DNA of 64,000 nucleotides from Nyssa sinensis (taxonomy: Eukaryota; Streptophyta; Magnoliopsida; Cornales; Nyssaceae), in assembly GCA_008638375.1 (NCBI GenBank), contig CM018037.1, forward strand, positions 29,262,576-29,326,575, given 5' to 3'. The translations under genes and the position numbers were made by a program. Numbering within the stretch: the first letter of the stretch is position 1; every line of letters starts with the position of its first letter. The notes beneath the pieces were generated by a model that had not been told where the DNA came from, searched no databases, and saw only the letters and a list, made by a program, of their open reading frames with translations. Shown here piece after piece: positions 48,937 to 62,835 of the stretch.

Positions 48937-51900
48937 GAGACATTCAACATAGACCTTGAAAATTTGCATATGAAGTTTTGCGTGGCAAAAATGGCAGTCA
49001 AAATTTTGAAAGAATTCCGGTATGAAATGCATGTTCACTTCAACAAAATGATTGATGCTGGAGTTAATGTACGCTCACATTCTTACCATGGCGTATCTAT
49101 AAATGACTAGGACATTGTGTGCACTCGATTTGAGGGAGATGCTTTTAAGGTATCTTTTTTTAACATGACATCCTTTTTTTTTTTGTGCGCGTGTCCAGAG
49201 GTTCTTGGAAGGTATTTTGTTGAATTTCATAGAGTCTAAAGTAATGAGATGTGGGGTTGATTTTTCGCAGGAAGTTTCCCTTATTTTTCAGCACTTATTA
49301 TGATCATTTATCGGTGCTTGGTTGGAAATTAGAGATAAGAAATTTTGGTTATTCTTTATCGTATTAATAATTTTGTATTTCAAAAGACAAGAAAAATAAA
49401 ATTTGGATAGAAAAATATATTAATATATTTTAGAATATAAAAGAAGGCTTTATTTAAAGTAGTTACTTTTAAGTTTCAAATTATTTTAAGCAGACTCTGG
49501 AAAAAGAGTATTAAGAAATTGCTTCAATCAATGACACATTAAATAGACGAAGATACATGAAAAAATTAGATGAGTCATAAACGAAAACAACTATCCCCTG
49601 TACACATTCCAACTGATGCAGACAGCTCTATTAAGGGCAGACACTTGAACTTTAAGGTAGGAGCTCATCTTGGTTCTAACTTCTAACCACCAAAGAAAAA
49701 TCATTGATAATGCATTGCGGAATCCTCCTTTTCCTGATAAACAAAAAGTAAAAATTAAAAGTGAAGTGGAGAATGAGTAAACTTATTAATAAGAATAACT
49801 ATATATGTTTGTATATATAACAAAGAAAGGAGTATGCACATAACATCCCTTACTAATTTATTTATCATTAAACCAACTGTAGATAGTTTTATTAATATTT
49901 TGGTATGAGAGGAAAGGAATATGGTGGTGATGCTAGGGAAGAGCTCATTTGCAGATATGGTGTTCAAGGCAGTTATTAGAGATACTTTCAGGAATTGGGA
50001 ATTGAGTTTACCGATTGGGGGTTCCCTAATAGAATCTGATCTGGATTGATGGGGTGGAGGATTGTTGGTGTCTCTGATGAGTATGGTTGGTGGCTCTCTT
50101 GTTCTGTGATTGCTCTGCCTGTAGTTAACTCTTTGTTTGTTGATTGTTGTTGAGGTGCTTTTGTTTCTGTTGTAGTTAAAGCAGGAGGGTAGGCTGTGTT
50201 TCTGTGTTTGTTGCCTATGCTCTTCTTGGTGGAGGTCCTGCTTTGATTTTGGTTGTTGTTCAAGTTTTGCTTCTGGTCTTGTTTCTTGAGTGTAGGCTTG
50301 TTTGGTTACTGATACTTTGTGTTGAGTGTATAGCCCAATGTTACCTATATTACGATGAGATTGCAATACACTGCATATTACATCACAACATCAAAGATTG
50401 TTTGTTATTTTTCCGCTGCTCCACTACTTTTAATCAAATATTGATTCCATTACAATGTATTCTTTGAATAGCTATTCACTAGAAGAATGTTAAAATTAAA
50501 ATCCTTTAAAATACTAAATATATATAAACACAAAATTGCTTATGTATAAGATAGCTTACTACAGTAGGTCTTTTAAGCAGACCATTGTTCACTTTTTGTC
50601 TCAAATCTTCACATTCTTCCTGCAAACAAGACAATACATATATGTTGTAAATGTGAAAACCTTTAGAACTTCCCAAAATTTGAGCTATTAAAAAAATTTA
50701 ACTTCTGAGTGATGGGCTTATCTCCCAAGCTATTCTGGCACATGTGGAACTAAAGAGGGATGTGTCAGTAGCTATAATGCTTAGAATTGACATGACATCA
50801 TCCTTTTTTAACAACTCTCTTTTGTACTAACTTTATTAAACTAGGCTTTTACCTTAATAGAAACAGTAATATCAGTCTTTTGATACATATGATGTGAGTT
50901 TTGCAAGTTCATGATAAATTGCTTCAAACTAGGTGATGATGTGATTTGTGCAATTTCATGGTAAATTGCTTCAAAATTGACAGTAGTGTAAGTGTGATTT
51001 GTTAGACAAATTGGATGATGACATGGGAACCTCTCTTTCTAATCTGGCCTAATTTTCTTTGTCGTGGACATTAGTTTTTTTTTTTTTTTTTTATATCTTT
51101 TCAAGACTCCCTTAAGAAAAATATCTACATTTTTTATTTACAGGAAATAAGTAAGAAAAATGTTGAAAATCGGGCACAACTTCAAGTAAATTATCGTGGT
51201 GGGTCAAAATCATTTGTGCAATACCTCCATGAGATGGTATAATATCATTTTTCTTACTTTTTGTTTTGCCTTATCCTTGAGTAGACCACTGGTTAAGTTT
51301 AAATGAGGACTGATATCGTTATATACATTATATAGCGTGATACTTTGACACAACAAACTGTTGGCCAAATTGAACTATGGAGGATGACGCACTTTAAAGA
51401 GGGCAAGGGCTGGGTCACATCTCAGTCCCAACATTTTTATGTACGTATTTTTAATTGTAATTTTATTAATTTTATATTCATTAATTGTAATAACTTGTTT
51501 TATTTATAATTATTGTAGGATGAAATGATTAACCGTCAATCGCAGCCACCCATAGAGGGTAGTGAGGCATTAAGTGATGAGAAAATATGTAAGCAAGTGT
51601 TGGGAACAAGGTCGGGATATGTGAAAGGTCTTGGCCATGGGAAGTTAGCTCCTCCTTCATCTTCATCCAGTCAGGGTGTTCAAATTAATGAGCTTTGTTG
51701 ATTGTATGAAGCCGAGAAATGATGCAACGAGACTTTGGAAGAGAAAATGGAACAAGTGCAAGCAGAAGTTACAATGAGGATGCAAAGCCTGGAGGAGCGT
51801 CATAGACAAATGGAGGCTACAATGGAAGAGAGACAGAAACGTATGGATGAATTTCTTGCAATGTTTGCACAGCAAGATCATGGGCACACATACAGGTAAT
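48937..51900 (+). pseudogene. Ptta/En-Spm transposase-associated gene (broken)
   Basis: Exon-like segments encode, in order: FCVAKMAVKILKEFRYEMHV (48937-49150); ENRAQLQVNYRGGSKSFVQY (51144-51236); the QIELWRMTHFKEGKGWV region (51336-51440); and SEALSDEKICKQVLGT plus a coiled-coil tail (51521-51900). This is the plant Ptta/En-Spm transposase family (Transposase_24 type). A stop replaces Trp in the first segment (TAG 49108-49110), and stops occur around 51699-51722. The relatively intact paralogue is on the minus strand at 55234-57055. Segment 49160-51140 includes non-homologous DNA. Confidence 0.75.
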
Positions 51901-52254
51901 ATCAAGTGTAATTATTCATTAAAGATTGAGTTGGTGTTGCATGTGTAAAGGAAGAAACTCATTACTAGTTGGGTTGGTGGTTTCCAAAGGAAAAAATTAT
52001 TATTTTTTGTTTTATGATATTGTACATCTTTTGGTTCAGTTGAAGTTGAATGGATAATTAATATATATGTCAGTCAGATTATGGGTTATGTAATTTATTC
52101 TTAGTCCTTAAAAGTTAAAGAGCATGAATATATATGAAATTTTGCCATGAATTGAACTTTTTGTTTTTGTTAGGTGCGTGGATGACATGTACAAGAGTTA
52201 TATATATACATACTTATGTTGGATCAAGTTTTGTGCAGAATCCAACAAGATTTT

Positions 52255-52815
52255 TTTTACATATTTAACTTTATATCCGACAACAAATTTGTGTCGGAAA
52301 TGAAAATATAACTAATGAGTCGGAAATAATAAATTAATAATAAGAAAAATAAACTTTTACCGACACTTTTTGTGGTCGGAAATATTATTTCGAAACTTAA
52401 GAGGGTTGGTAAAAATTAAATATTTCCGACGCTTTGTGTAGCCAGAAATAATATTTATTCAGACGCTGGCATGCGTCGGAAATAGTAACCTATTACCGAC
52501 GTCGTTGGTGGTCGGAAATAATATTTGATTCCGACTCTACACATGGTCGGTATTAGTTGAATATTTCCGACGCGGAATATGGTCGGTATTATGAATATTT
52601 CCGACTCTGTTCGTGGTCGGAAATAATATTTTATCTCGACGCGTAATATGGTCGGTATTAGTTGAATATTTTCGACGCTATAACATTTGCGTCGGAAATA
52701 AGATTTTCTGACCAGTTTATTATCGACCGTGTTGTTCGACATTTTGTATTGGTCGGGATGTTTATTTCCGACGCTAATATTGTGATTTCCGACGCCATGG
52801 GGTGTCGAAAAAAAC
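52255..52815. repeat. CACTA subterminal repeats (truncated element)
   Basis: About 15-20 short motifs of type TTTCCGACGC / GTCGGAAATA in both orientations, as expected of transposase-binding subterminal regions. Confidence 0.85.
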
Positions 52816-52831
52816 CTCATTTCTTGTAGTG

Positions 52832-54195
52832 TCTATATAACATGAAAACAACATGAAAGTAAGTGAACAACAATACACCATAAACATCCAAAAAAGCTGT
52901 GTCATATGAAAATAACACAACATAAAGTACTACATTCTGGCTTATTGTTGTCATATAAACATTACATGAAACCAACCCTGGGGTCAACATTATTGCTCCC
53001 AATTTTTAAGTTAGCTAGGCTTATACAAAAGTCTAACATATATATGTTTGCTGTCCAAATAACTGTCCAAAAAAAAAAAACTGTCCAACTCTAAAGCTTT
53101 CCAATAAAACATGAAAGCTACTCATATTAAAGACTACACATCATCCAAGTTGCCCCCTACTACTATCATCATGTTGCTGTCCACAAAAAAGGAAAAAAAA
53201 AATTGTCCATTGGCCAAACCAACTGTGCTGCAAAAAAACATTTATTTCAGTAGTGAATATGTACTACACATCAAAATTAATTACTGAACTTGTTTAGAAT
53301 TATTAGATCTCATCCAATCAAGTCCTGCTACCAGTTGTTGGACACATTTCAATTCTTTCAACTCCTCTCTATTTTTTTCACAAGTAATTTGTCTAAATTA
53401 ATAAATGTTACACAAAGTGAAAGGAAGAAAGGTAACATGCCTATTAGAAATATACCTTCAACATCTGCATCACCCAAACCAGTTTGATATAGATCATCAA
53501 CATCTGTAGTCCTCCCATATGTTGAACCCCTAGCAGTCCCACCCCTACTTGTAGTTTTCCCATATGTTGAACCCCTAACAGTCCCACCCCCACCCCCACT
53601 TGTAGTTCTCTCATATATATGCTGAAACCATAGCAGTCCCACACCTATTTGTACTTCTCCTAGATCTTGAACCCCTATTAGTCCCATCCTCACTTTTAGT
53701 TTTCCCATATCCTGAACTCCTACTAGTCCCACACCCACTTGTAGTTCTCACATATTCAGATGCAGTCATTGGGATAAAACTCCTACCAAAATAGTTAGGA
53801 GAACCTCTACCAAAATCAGGTACCTGAATACCAAACGGGCCAACACTTTCATCGACTTCTATAAAAACATCGATCTCTCTATATTTACCACACATTTGAA
53901 ACATTGTCAAGATATCTTGGTCCCCATCAGCAAGCATTCTTTGATTTGTTTAAGGGATTCCACAATATAACTTCATTGACATAGCCCTACTGGAAGGAGC
54001 ATGGCTCAATGCCACTTTTCAAACATCATAAAACATATCAGTGTGACTATACCTATTCGGGTCTACATTTGATATTCTTTTAATAGTTCCAAAATAACGA
54101 ACTACCAGGTCATGCCTCTTTTCAGTATCCATTGAAACCTGAAATAAAATAGACCAATTTTCAAAGCCCTAATTGGATATAATATAGAGAAATTA
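52832..54195 (+). repeat. Segmental duplication, copy B, block 2
   Basis: Matches copy A 21186-22527. It includes the minus-strand repeat/PB1-like ORF equivalent (about 53440-54132). That ORF has a private stop at 54019-54021 but retains the 14 bp missing from copy A. The 45-bp repeat region differs in a few indels (53580-53620). Confidence 0.92.
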
Positions 54196-54214
54196 CACTA
54201 CAAGAGAAAGGCTT

Positions 54215-54790
54215 TACTCCGACACCATCTGCGGTCGGTAATAACACACTTAGCGTCAGAAATCCTTATTTTCGACCAATACCAGGCGTTTTCCAAATTA
54301 GTCAGTAATAAATTGGTCACAACAAGATTACTGACGAAAATAATGTAGCGTCGAAAATAGTCAATTATTACTGACCATAACTAGCGTCGGAATAAAAATT
54401 TATTTCCGACCATATATATAGTGGGAAAACATTTATTTCCGACCATATATATAGTCGGAAAAAATTTATTTCCGACCCAATGGATAGTTGGTATAAAAAC
54501 ATTATTTCCGACCATATATATTGTCGGAAAAACTTTATTTCCGACCAGATTAATAGTCAGTCAAAACTTTATTTCCGACCCTATATATAGTCGGAAAAAC
54601 TTTATTTCTGACCAGATGGATAGTCGAAACAAAGTTTACGTCTATAGCTAATAAACTGTTATTTCCGACTTCAAAAAGAGTCGATAAAAAAAAGCTTATT
54701 TCCAACCACATAGACAATCAGCATTAATTGTACATTTTTAATTTATTATTTCCGACTCATTGGTTATATTTTCATTTCCGACGAAAATTT
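54215..54790. repeat. CACTA subterminal repeats, 3' side
   Basis: A dense array of TATTTCCGACC and ATAGTCGGAAAAA units, typically 45-50 bp apart as pairs. Reading frames across it are incidental. Confidence 0.9.
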
Positions 54791-54874
54791 GTTGTTGGAT
54801 ATAAAGTTAAATACTTGAAAAAAATCATTGCTGTTATCATTTTTTCAACAAAACCTGATCGAACACAAAAGTGT

Positions 54875-54906
<32 letters not shown>

Positions 54907-55233
54907 ACTCTTGTACATGTCATGTCATCCATGCACCTCACAAAGACAAAAAGTTCAATTCATGGCAAAATTTCTCCATAGATATATATATTCATGCTCT
55001 TTAACTTTTAAGGACTAAGAACAAAATACATAACCCATTATATAACTGATATATATTAATTGTCCATTCAATATCATACAATATCATAAAACAAAAAATA
55101 ATAATTATTTCCTTTGGGAACACCAACCCAACTAGTAACAAGTTTCTTCCTTTACCCATTCATGTAACACCAACTCAATCTTTATAATGAATTATTAGAC
55201 TTGATATTACCTGTATGTGCTCCCATGATCTTA

Positions 55234-56656
55234 CTATCCAAACATTGTAAGAAATTCATCCATACGTTTCTGTCTCTCTTCCATTGCAGCCTCCATTTGT
55301 CTATGACGCTCCTCTATACTTTGCATCCTCATTGTAACTTTTGCTTGCACTTGTTCTTGAACTTGTTCTTGCACTTCAATCTTCATTGTCTCCTTAATTT
55401 GTTCCATTTTCTCTTCTAAAACCTCGTTGCGTCGTTTCTCAGTTTCATACAATCGACGAAACTCATTAATTTAAACACCCTGACTGGATGAAGATGAAGG
55501 AGGAGCCAACTTCCCATGGCCAAGACCTTTCACATATCCCGTCCTCGTGCCCAACACTTGCTTACATATTTCCGCGTCACTCAATGCCTCACTACCCTCT
55601 ATGGGTGGCTGCGATTGGAGGTTAATCATGTTATCCTGCAATAATTATAAATGAGACAAGTTATTACAATTAATGAATATAAAATTACAATTAATGAATA
55701 TAAAATTACAATTAAAAATACGTACATAGACATGTTGGGACTGAGGCGTGACCCAACCCTTGCCCTCTTTAAAATGCGTCATCTTCCATAGTTCAATTTG
55801 GCCAACAGATTGCTGTGTCAAGGCATCACGCTATATAATTCAAATATCGATATTAGCCCTCATTTAAACTTAACCAATGGTCTACTCAAGGATAAGGCAA
55901 AACAAAAAGTAAGAAAAATGATATTATACCGTCTCATGGAGGTATTGCACAAATGGTTTTGACCCACCACGATGATTTACTTGAAGTTGTGCCCGGTTTG
56001 CAGCATTTTTTTTACTTCTTTCCTGTAAATAAAAAAATGCATATAATTTTCTTAAGAGAGTCTTGAAAAGATAAAAAAAAAAAAAAAAAACTAATGTCCA
56101 TGACAAAGAAAACTAATGCAGATATTACTGTTTAATGAAGTTAGTACAAAAAGTTGAAAACACACTTTCTACCAACAGTTCTGAGTAAGACATTATAATT
56201 GTTTGATAAGATTCATTTAAAAGAAAAGTAAGACCACTGTGAAAGCTTAGAATCGTGTAGTCCAGAGAAAACAGGAAAGGCATGAAACCTGCTGCTTTGT
56301 TTTCAATGATAACATATTAAGTTAATATAATTGATAACAACAAAAATCAAGACAGAATGAAATCAATCTTTTTTTTTTTTGATCAGCAAAGAAGAAAATA
56401 TATTGATGAAAAAGAGAATGAAAAAGGGATACATCACTACAACAACAAAACAGTGCAAACAAGCATGAAGAAGCACAAACCCAAAGAGAGAAAAAACAGC
56501 AGGAAAAGAAAAAGAAATTTGGCAAGGAGCCAAAAACAGAAATTTGGCAAGCAACACAATTTCTGAATTCTTCCAGCAGAATGAAATCAATCTGCTGCTT
56601 TGTTTTCTATGAAACCTCTTGTTCTAGATCCAGCTAAATACAAAGCCATATATTCA

Positions 56657-56688
<32 letters not shown>

Positions 56689-57055
56689 CCAAGATTAAGA
56701 TCAAAAACTACAAATAGGCATTCTACTTAAAACAATTTAAGATAAAACAATTCAAGACCATTGATTTAGTGAGGAAAAGGAAAAGGAAAAGGAAAATGAA
56801 AAAAAAAGAGAGACGTTAAAAAAGGATACCTTAAAAGCATTTCCCTCAAATCGGGTGCACACAATTTCCCAGTCATCTAGAGATACGCCATGGTAAGGAT
56901 GTGAGCGTACATTAAGTCCGACATCAACCATTTTGTTGTAGTGAACATGCATTTCATACCGGAATTCTTTCAGAATTTTGGCAGACATTTTAGCTACGTA
57001 AAATTTCACATGCAAATTTTCAAGAGCTATGTTGAATACCTCCTACAAATGAAAG
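55234..57055 (-). pseudogene. Ptta/En-Spm transposase-associated gene with nonsense codon
   Basis: Minus-strand segments: 57055-56829 (KILKEFRYEMHVHYNKMVD, LDDWEIVCTRFEGNAFK); about 56020-55930 (NRAQLQVNHRGGSKPFVQYL); about 55833-55727 (QIELWKMTHFKEGKGWV); and 55636-55234 (EALSDAEICKQVLGTRTGY, then a Glu/Gln-rich coiled coil EEKMEQIKETMKIEVQEQVQ). An in-frame TAA at 55471-55473 interrupts the last segment, where the sister copy has Gln (CAA). The product would act with the tnp2-type protein in CACTA transposition. The long intron (56021-56828) contains an AT repeat and purine-rich DNA. Confidence 0.75.
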
Positions 57056-57289
57056 TTGAAGGAGCAAATAGCTGATACATTAGTTTAGACAAAGTCGACT
57101 ATGGATATGCAAGAACATAGCGACAAATAGATAAAATAAATATTATTTTGTTTTGTTGAATATATGTGGTAAATGTAATCTCTGTTGATGCATTTTTACA
57201 ACTAATAACATAGGAGATAAAAAAAAAATACACTTTAGTCAACTCAACTTAATAGAGTCTTATTTCAATTATTTAGAGTACAATTATTA

Positions 57290-57600
57290 ATACCTGTGGA
57301 CTGGACTGGACAGTCTTGATCCAGGTACGGTTAAAAAAAATGAGGTGGGAATAGATCTTGAAAATCTTAAGTTCAGAACAAAAGTAAAGAACCTTTTATT
57401 TATGTCAAAAACTAATTGTACTTGCTACTGACAGTTCCTAGCTAAATATATTTTCCTCCTGACAAGCTAAAAATACTGTCAAGCATAGTGTGTTGCAACC
57501 GTTAAAGGTAAGCCTGTTTTTCACATTCTGCATAACAAAACAGAAATAATTGTTTTAAATCAGGATGCCTAGACAGTCCAGTCCCTCGACGCTATAATGT
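57290..57600. repeat. Inverted repeat inside the CACTA element
   Basis: GGACTGGACTGGACAGTC near 57298 faces GACAGTCCAGTCC near 57573, enclosing about 270 bp. It lies where the 3' part of the tnp2 gene would be expected, so it may be a small nested element. Confidence 0.4.
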
Positions 57601-57895
57601 TGCATTGTGACTGTGACTGATTTGGGAAAAAGAGTTCAGTGGAGAATATAAGTATTCGGATGCCAGGACTAGTGCTCTAGCAGGAGAAAATTTTTTTGTC
57701 AAGAATGAGCAAAAGCAATGAAGCAATATGAACAGAGGAGAGCTGTTACTCCCCGAAGCATTCATATTTATAAATATCATCGAGAGTTCTACTGACCATA
57801 TTCAGATGTTTAGAAAGGATAAACCATAATTTAGGCCAACCGCTCTTTATTTTAACAATAAAGAGAAGCGGCAAAAAGAAAAACAGAATACAAGG

Positions 57896-60307
57896 CATTC
57901 ACTGTCAATGTATGCTTCTGCAATTGATCCTTCGAGACGTGCTTTGTTGCGCACATATTGCTTTAGTGTCCGTAAGAATCTGTTAACAATTAAAAATTAG
58001 ACTTCTACCACCAAAAATCATATCATACATATTTTAAATTATCACATTACCTTTCAATGGGATACATCCATTGGTACTGGACAGGTCCACCAAGTTTTGC
58101 CTCATGTGGCAAATGAACAGCCAAGTGGACCATAACATCAAAGAATGCCGGTGGAAATATTTGCTCCAACTTACAAAGTATGACAATTATATCCATTTCC
58201 ATCTTATCTAACAACTGCCTCTTCAATGTCTTTGAGCACAACTCCTTAAAGAACAACCCCAATTCAATTAATGGAGTACGAACTTTATCCTCAAAATATC
58301 CACGTATAATGATTGGGAGCAGTCGTTGCAAAAAAACATGACAATCATGACTTTTCATACCTGATATTTTACCGTCTGTTGCATTCACACATCGAGAAAT
58401 ATTAGAAGCAAATCCTTCTGGAAACTTCACATCTTTAATCCAAGCACAAAAACTCTTTCTCTCATTAGCTGATAATGTATAACATGCAGGTGGTACAATA
58501 AATTTATCATCATTTGGTATCAAATGCAATTCCTTTCGTATGCCCATTACCTCCAAATCCATGCGCGCTTTGATGTTGTCTTTTGTTTTCCCATACAGGT
58601 TTAGCAATGTTCCCAACACATTCTCACAAATGTTTTTTTCGATGTGCATAACATCCAGGTTGTGTCGAAGCTTAAGAGTTCGCCAATATGATAATTCAAG
58701 AAATATGCTCCTCTTTGACCAATTCAACTCTACATCAGTACGCTTTCTTTTATTATTTGTTGGTCTCTTTCCAAATAGGTTAGGTTGGAGATGTTCCAAT
58801 TGTGCAAGCACGTCGTCCCCAGACAAATGCTTTGGTCCCAACCTACTTTCATTTTTTCCGTCAAACTCATCCTTGTAACATCTTCTCCAACTATGCATTC
58901 TTGGCAAAAAACGACGATGACACATGAAACATATCTTTTTCCCATTCTTCAAATACATCGATCCAGCATCCTTATTACAAATTGGACATGCCATATACCC
59001 TTTTGTGCTCCAACTTGACAAATTTCCGTATGCAGGAAAATCGTTAATAGTCCATAACACCGCTGCATGCAACTGAAAGGTCCGCCTTGTTACAACATCA
59101 TATGTATTAATGCCGTTCTCCCATAACTCCTTCAACTCATTTATCAATGGACGCCGATACACATCCATGTCATTTCCAGGTATTTTGGACCAGGGATTAA
59201 TAGTGACATGAAAAGGAAGGGCTCTTTCATACACTTCCAAGGCGGCAAATTATAAGGAATAACCAACACAGGCCACATGCTGTAAGCGTTGCTCATGTCC
59301 CCAAATGGATTGAGCCTGTCACTCGCGATGCCCAGTCGGACATTGCGAAGATCTTGTGCAAACCAAGGATGTTCCTTGTCAAATTCCTCCCAAGCCAGGC
59401 TGTCTGTTGGATGTGTTAGAACTTTATCCTGTGAAAGTCGTTTTTCTTTGTGCCATCTCATATCTCCAGCCGTTTTTGTTGACATAAACAACCTTTGTAG
59501 CCTAGGTTTCAACGGAAAATATCGTAATACCTTCTGAGGAATCTTCTTACTTTTATCGGCATTAACTTTATACCTCGGCTCACCACATCGCAGACATTCA
59601 ATTTCATTTTCGTGTTCTCCCCAAAATAATGCACAATCATATTTGCATGCATGTATAGGTACATAACCAAGACCTAGTTCATGCATATACTTCTTACACT
59701 CATAGTTTGACTTCGGGAGCGTCTCACCAGTAGGCAGTGCCATTTTAATCAATTCCAAAATCATATCAAATGATTTGTTACTCCAACCGTTGATCGTTTT
59801 TATATGCATCAACTTCACAAGGAACTCTAATTTTGAGAAGTTTTTACAACCTGGGTAAAGTGGCAGATGCAAATCAGCTGAAAATGCATCAAATGGTTGT
59901 GGCTCCTCCCCCTCTACATTAGAATGATCATGACTACTACTTGTTTCCTCTTGCACATTGCTGTCAACATCAATTCTTCCTACACATACGTTTTCCAACA
60001 TTTCCATCAATCCATCACAACCTTGCTCATTAGAAGCATCACGACTACTTTCATTATCCACAGTCATAACTTCATGATCTTCGCCATGAAATACCCATCG
60101 GGTGTATCTTTTGTCCATTCCATGCAACTCCAAATGTGCTTTAGCTACATTAATAGGTTTATAATACCTATTGTTGCATTTTTTACATGGACATTTAATC
60201 CTGTTGCCTTTATCTGCGCTCGGACGCGCATACTGAATGAAGTCTCTAATTCCTTTCATGTAACTAGGCAAATGTCTACCCGGAACTTTTATCCAACTCT
60301 TATCCAT
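57896..60307 (-). pseudogene. CACTA tnp2-type transposase with frameshift and lost 3' end
   Basis: The start MDKSWIKVPGRH at 60307 leads into the transposase-associated domain (CPCKKC at about 39-44), then the tnp2 domain (CLRCGEPRYKV, FGDMSNAYSMWPVLVIPYNL). A one-base loss near 59181-59187 shifts the frame; the domain continues in the next frame (IPGNDMDVYRRPLINELKEL to YPIER at 58047), including RHNLDVMHIEKNICENVLG and a DUF4218-type region. A further exon (57979 to about 57896, FLRTLKQYVRNKARLEGS) follows a good acceptor. After SEC the similarity ends, so the remaining C-terminal part is absent. Only these lesions separate it from a coding transposase. Confidence 0.88.
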
Positions 60308-62830
60308 GTTTGATCCCTACCACAATAAGAAGTAATCAATTAGTATGCTCCAAAGCGGGCAATTTAAGATTTTGAACTAGTGATATCAATCCCATCAATA
60401 ATTTGGTTCTTACGGTGGGCAAGAATATTGTCACAGCCCAATGTCGACACTTTGTAATTTCTTACAGTAAGGTTTATTTTTGGTAGTTTTTGCATATTAT
60501 TTTCAGCTTTTGTACAGTCAAACACATATTTGAAAACTGAAACTAAAAGAGAATAGAAAGAAAATTACATCAGCCAACCTAATTAGAGTTTTTTCATGTT
60601 GCATGTGGAGATGGTGATTTATACACTTACGGTTGACATGAAATTATTTAAGAAAAGAAAAGTTGAAACTACAATTTGTTGAGTTTGAATGTTCTAAATT
60701 TACTACCATTTTAAAAGCTTTATAATTAATTTGTTAGTGATTCGGTGAAGATAACAGTTGAGGCATAAGTGTTGTAATTGCACCAGTGCACTGTTTGTTT
60801 CCATCTGTGTCTTTTCTGTTTTGATTTTTACTGAATGAGGGCCATTCCCACCTTGTGCAGTGAAGTAAAACTTCAAGACATTTATAGGAGAGTGACATTG
60901 ATTTAATTTCTTTTTAATGTCATTTTCAAGCTTTTGCTTGGCCATTGTGTCAGATTTGGTGTGCAACGGCTCAGCCGACAAACTGGCTAGGATTTAGAGG
61001 GGACTTTGAAAGATTTATTCTTGTATGGTGGTGCTAAAAGGACACAGAGGCCCAGAAAAATGTTTGACTACAGATGATAGTTCTAATGCGAGAATCATTT
61101 CCAACTTTGGTATTTCTTGTACTGTCTACAGTGTCAGCTTAGAATGTTACATTAAATTCTGGCAACTTATTGTTTGGGAGCTTACTTTTAGCTTACTTTT
61201 AAGAATTAATTAAGATTTGTAGTCTACTTTTGTTTACTGGTTCTGCCTCGATTGCCTCTTTGTTTGATGGTCTTATTCTAGTGTTAGATATGGATCAATA
61301 AGGAAGTGGTTCTATTTTCTGATTTGCCTTTAGGTTGGATGATTGCTATCTGAAACATCAGGGGACTAGAAAAACTTTATTGTTAGTAGTTTTTGTATTT
61401 ATTTTTTTCCCGTTCTCTCCATTACAAAGGCTATGAAGTTTGAGTGGGGTTTAGATAATGCAGCAAGAGAAAACATTTTTTTCCAACAAATGACAGCAGG
61501 AAACTAGATAAAATTAGATATCCACCACTTAATAACTAACCCCACTCTTTATTCTACCATGGACGGACCAAATTGTATCCATTTCAAGCATCACTTGTCG
61601 TCACCAAAAGCAAGAGAAATCAGATAAGAGCCTATTAACAAATAATAGCAATTTTAGATATCAATATGACACCTAACATTGCTTGACAAATGCAACTGAC
61701 TTATCAGTGATAGATACTAGTGTTTTCAACAGATTTGGTTAGACTTACAGTAATCCAACTGACTATGAACATATAATGACTGCATATCATAAAGCATCAT
61801 CAACAGTTTCATCAAGTTTACATTGTCAACATGCAACCAATGTAATGTCCGCACCTCATTTAAGATAAATTTTGAAACACTGCTCTTTTTAATTCCATCA
61901 ATCATGACCAACATATATTTTCAAATTTAATTCTACTATCTGTTTCTTCTCTGGTTATTTAAATAAGAAAAAGAGAAGAACACTTGTTTTTTCTTCTAAT
62001 TAATGTTATTCTTTTAAGGGCATGTTTGGTAAGTAGAATGACTCAAGAATGGGAAGGCCATTTTCAAGTTCATTCTATTAACAAGAATGACTATTTCCAC
62101 AAAAAATAGAAATATCATTTCTTCCTATGACCTAGAAAATGAGATACTAAAAAAATAAATAAGTAAAAACACAAACTTATAATATATGTTATTTCTTCTC
62201 CCTCCTACTCAACCAAACACATTATAAAAGTAGGGAGAACGAAGAAGAAAAAAGAAGGGAATTTTACAGGCAATTTCATGTTTTGGGAGTAGGAAGTAAA
62301 CAATTACAATTTCACACTGCAAAAGAGATAACAGATTTTCTTTATTTTGATTTTTCTTTTTTTTTGAAAAATTAGATGAGATATAAAATATTTTGAGTTG
62401 TAAAAGCTATAATATAACCAAAAATTATTTAAATATATGTGAAACCATTAGGGATGGAAAAAATTATTTAAACATTTTGTTATACATAATATTTTTCTTC
62501 TTTTCATAGAAAGATATATTGGGGATACCAACAGTATAAAGTGGCAAAAGGAACTGTATGCACATAGAAGCTGCTTCCCAAATCAATTGAGGACTGACAC
62601 AACGGACATCATATATGGAATCTATATACTATAGAAGTCTACTAATATCAAACAAAATCGAAAACATTCAAACCAAAACAATCTGGTAACCAAAAAAAAG
62701 GCAGTTTCCAACAACGGATCGAATAACGGTACCCTTGATTTCTTTTGGCGCAGATGATGTATCCAATATTAGCGCAGAGAGCCACCGCAGTAGCGCCTGG
62801 TAGTGTGTTTCCGTAGAGATTGATAAAACT
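60308..62830. other. 5' region of the CACTA transposase gene, no clear coding
   Basis: About 2.5 kb between the transposase start and the GA-rich block. Frames here are short and unlike known proteins. It may hold leader exons or captured DNA. A minus-strand frame at 62648-62899 (YGNTLPGATAVALCANIGYI) is open but unrecognised. Confidence 0.4.
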
Positions 62831-62835
62831 TTCAA

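Larger units (their letters stand above)
48802..52831 (+). mobile_element. 5'-truncated CACTA (En/Spm) transposon
   Basis: The right end reads ATTTCTTGTAGTG (to 52831), the CACTA terminus, preceded by many TTTCCGAC/GTCGGAAAT subterminal repeats (52255-52815). It contains a broken Ptta/En-Spm-type gene in + orientation. Homology to copy A resumes at 52832 (TCTATATAACATG, equivalent to 21186). The left end has no CACTA terminus. Copy A's 20121-21185 is missing here, so truncation and flank deletion probably happened together. Confidence 0.8.

Noticed and set aside
49755..50366. 203-residue minus-strand frame rich in Thr/Asn/Gln
   Set aside because: Lies in the intron-like part of the truncated CACTA gene region; no domain, and composition is that of the reverse strand of a GT-rich stretch.
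54215..54830. CRISPR-like regularly spaced short repeats (TTTCCGACC units)
   Set aside because: Plant DNA; the repeats occur in both orientations next to CACTA termini and vary in spacing, which identifies them as subterminal transposase-binding repeats.
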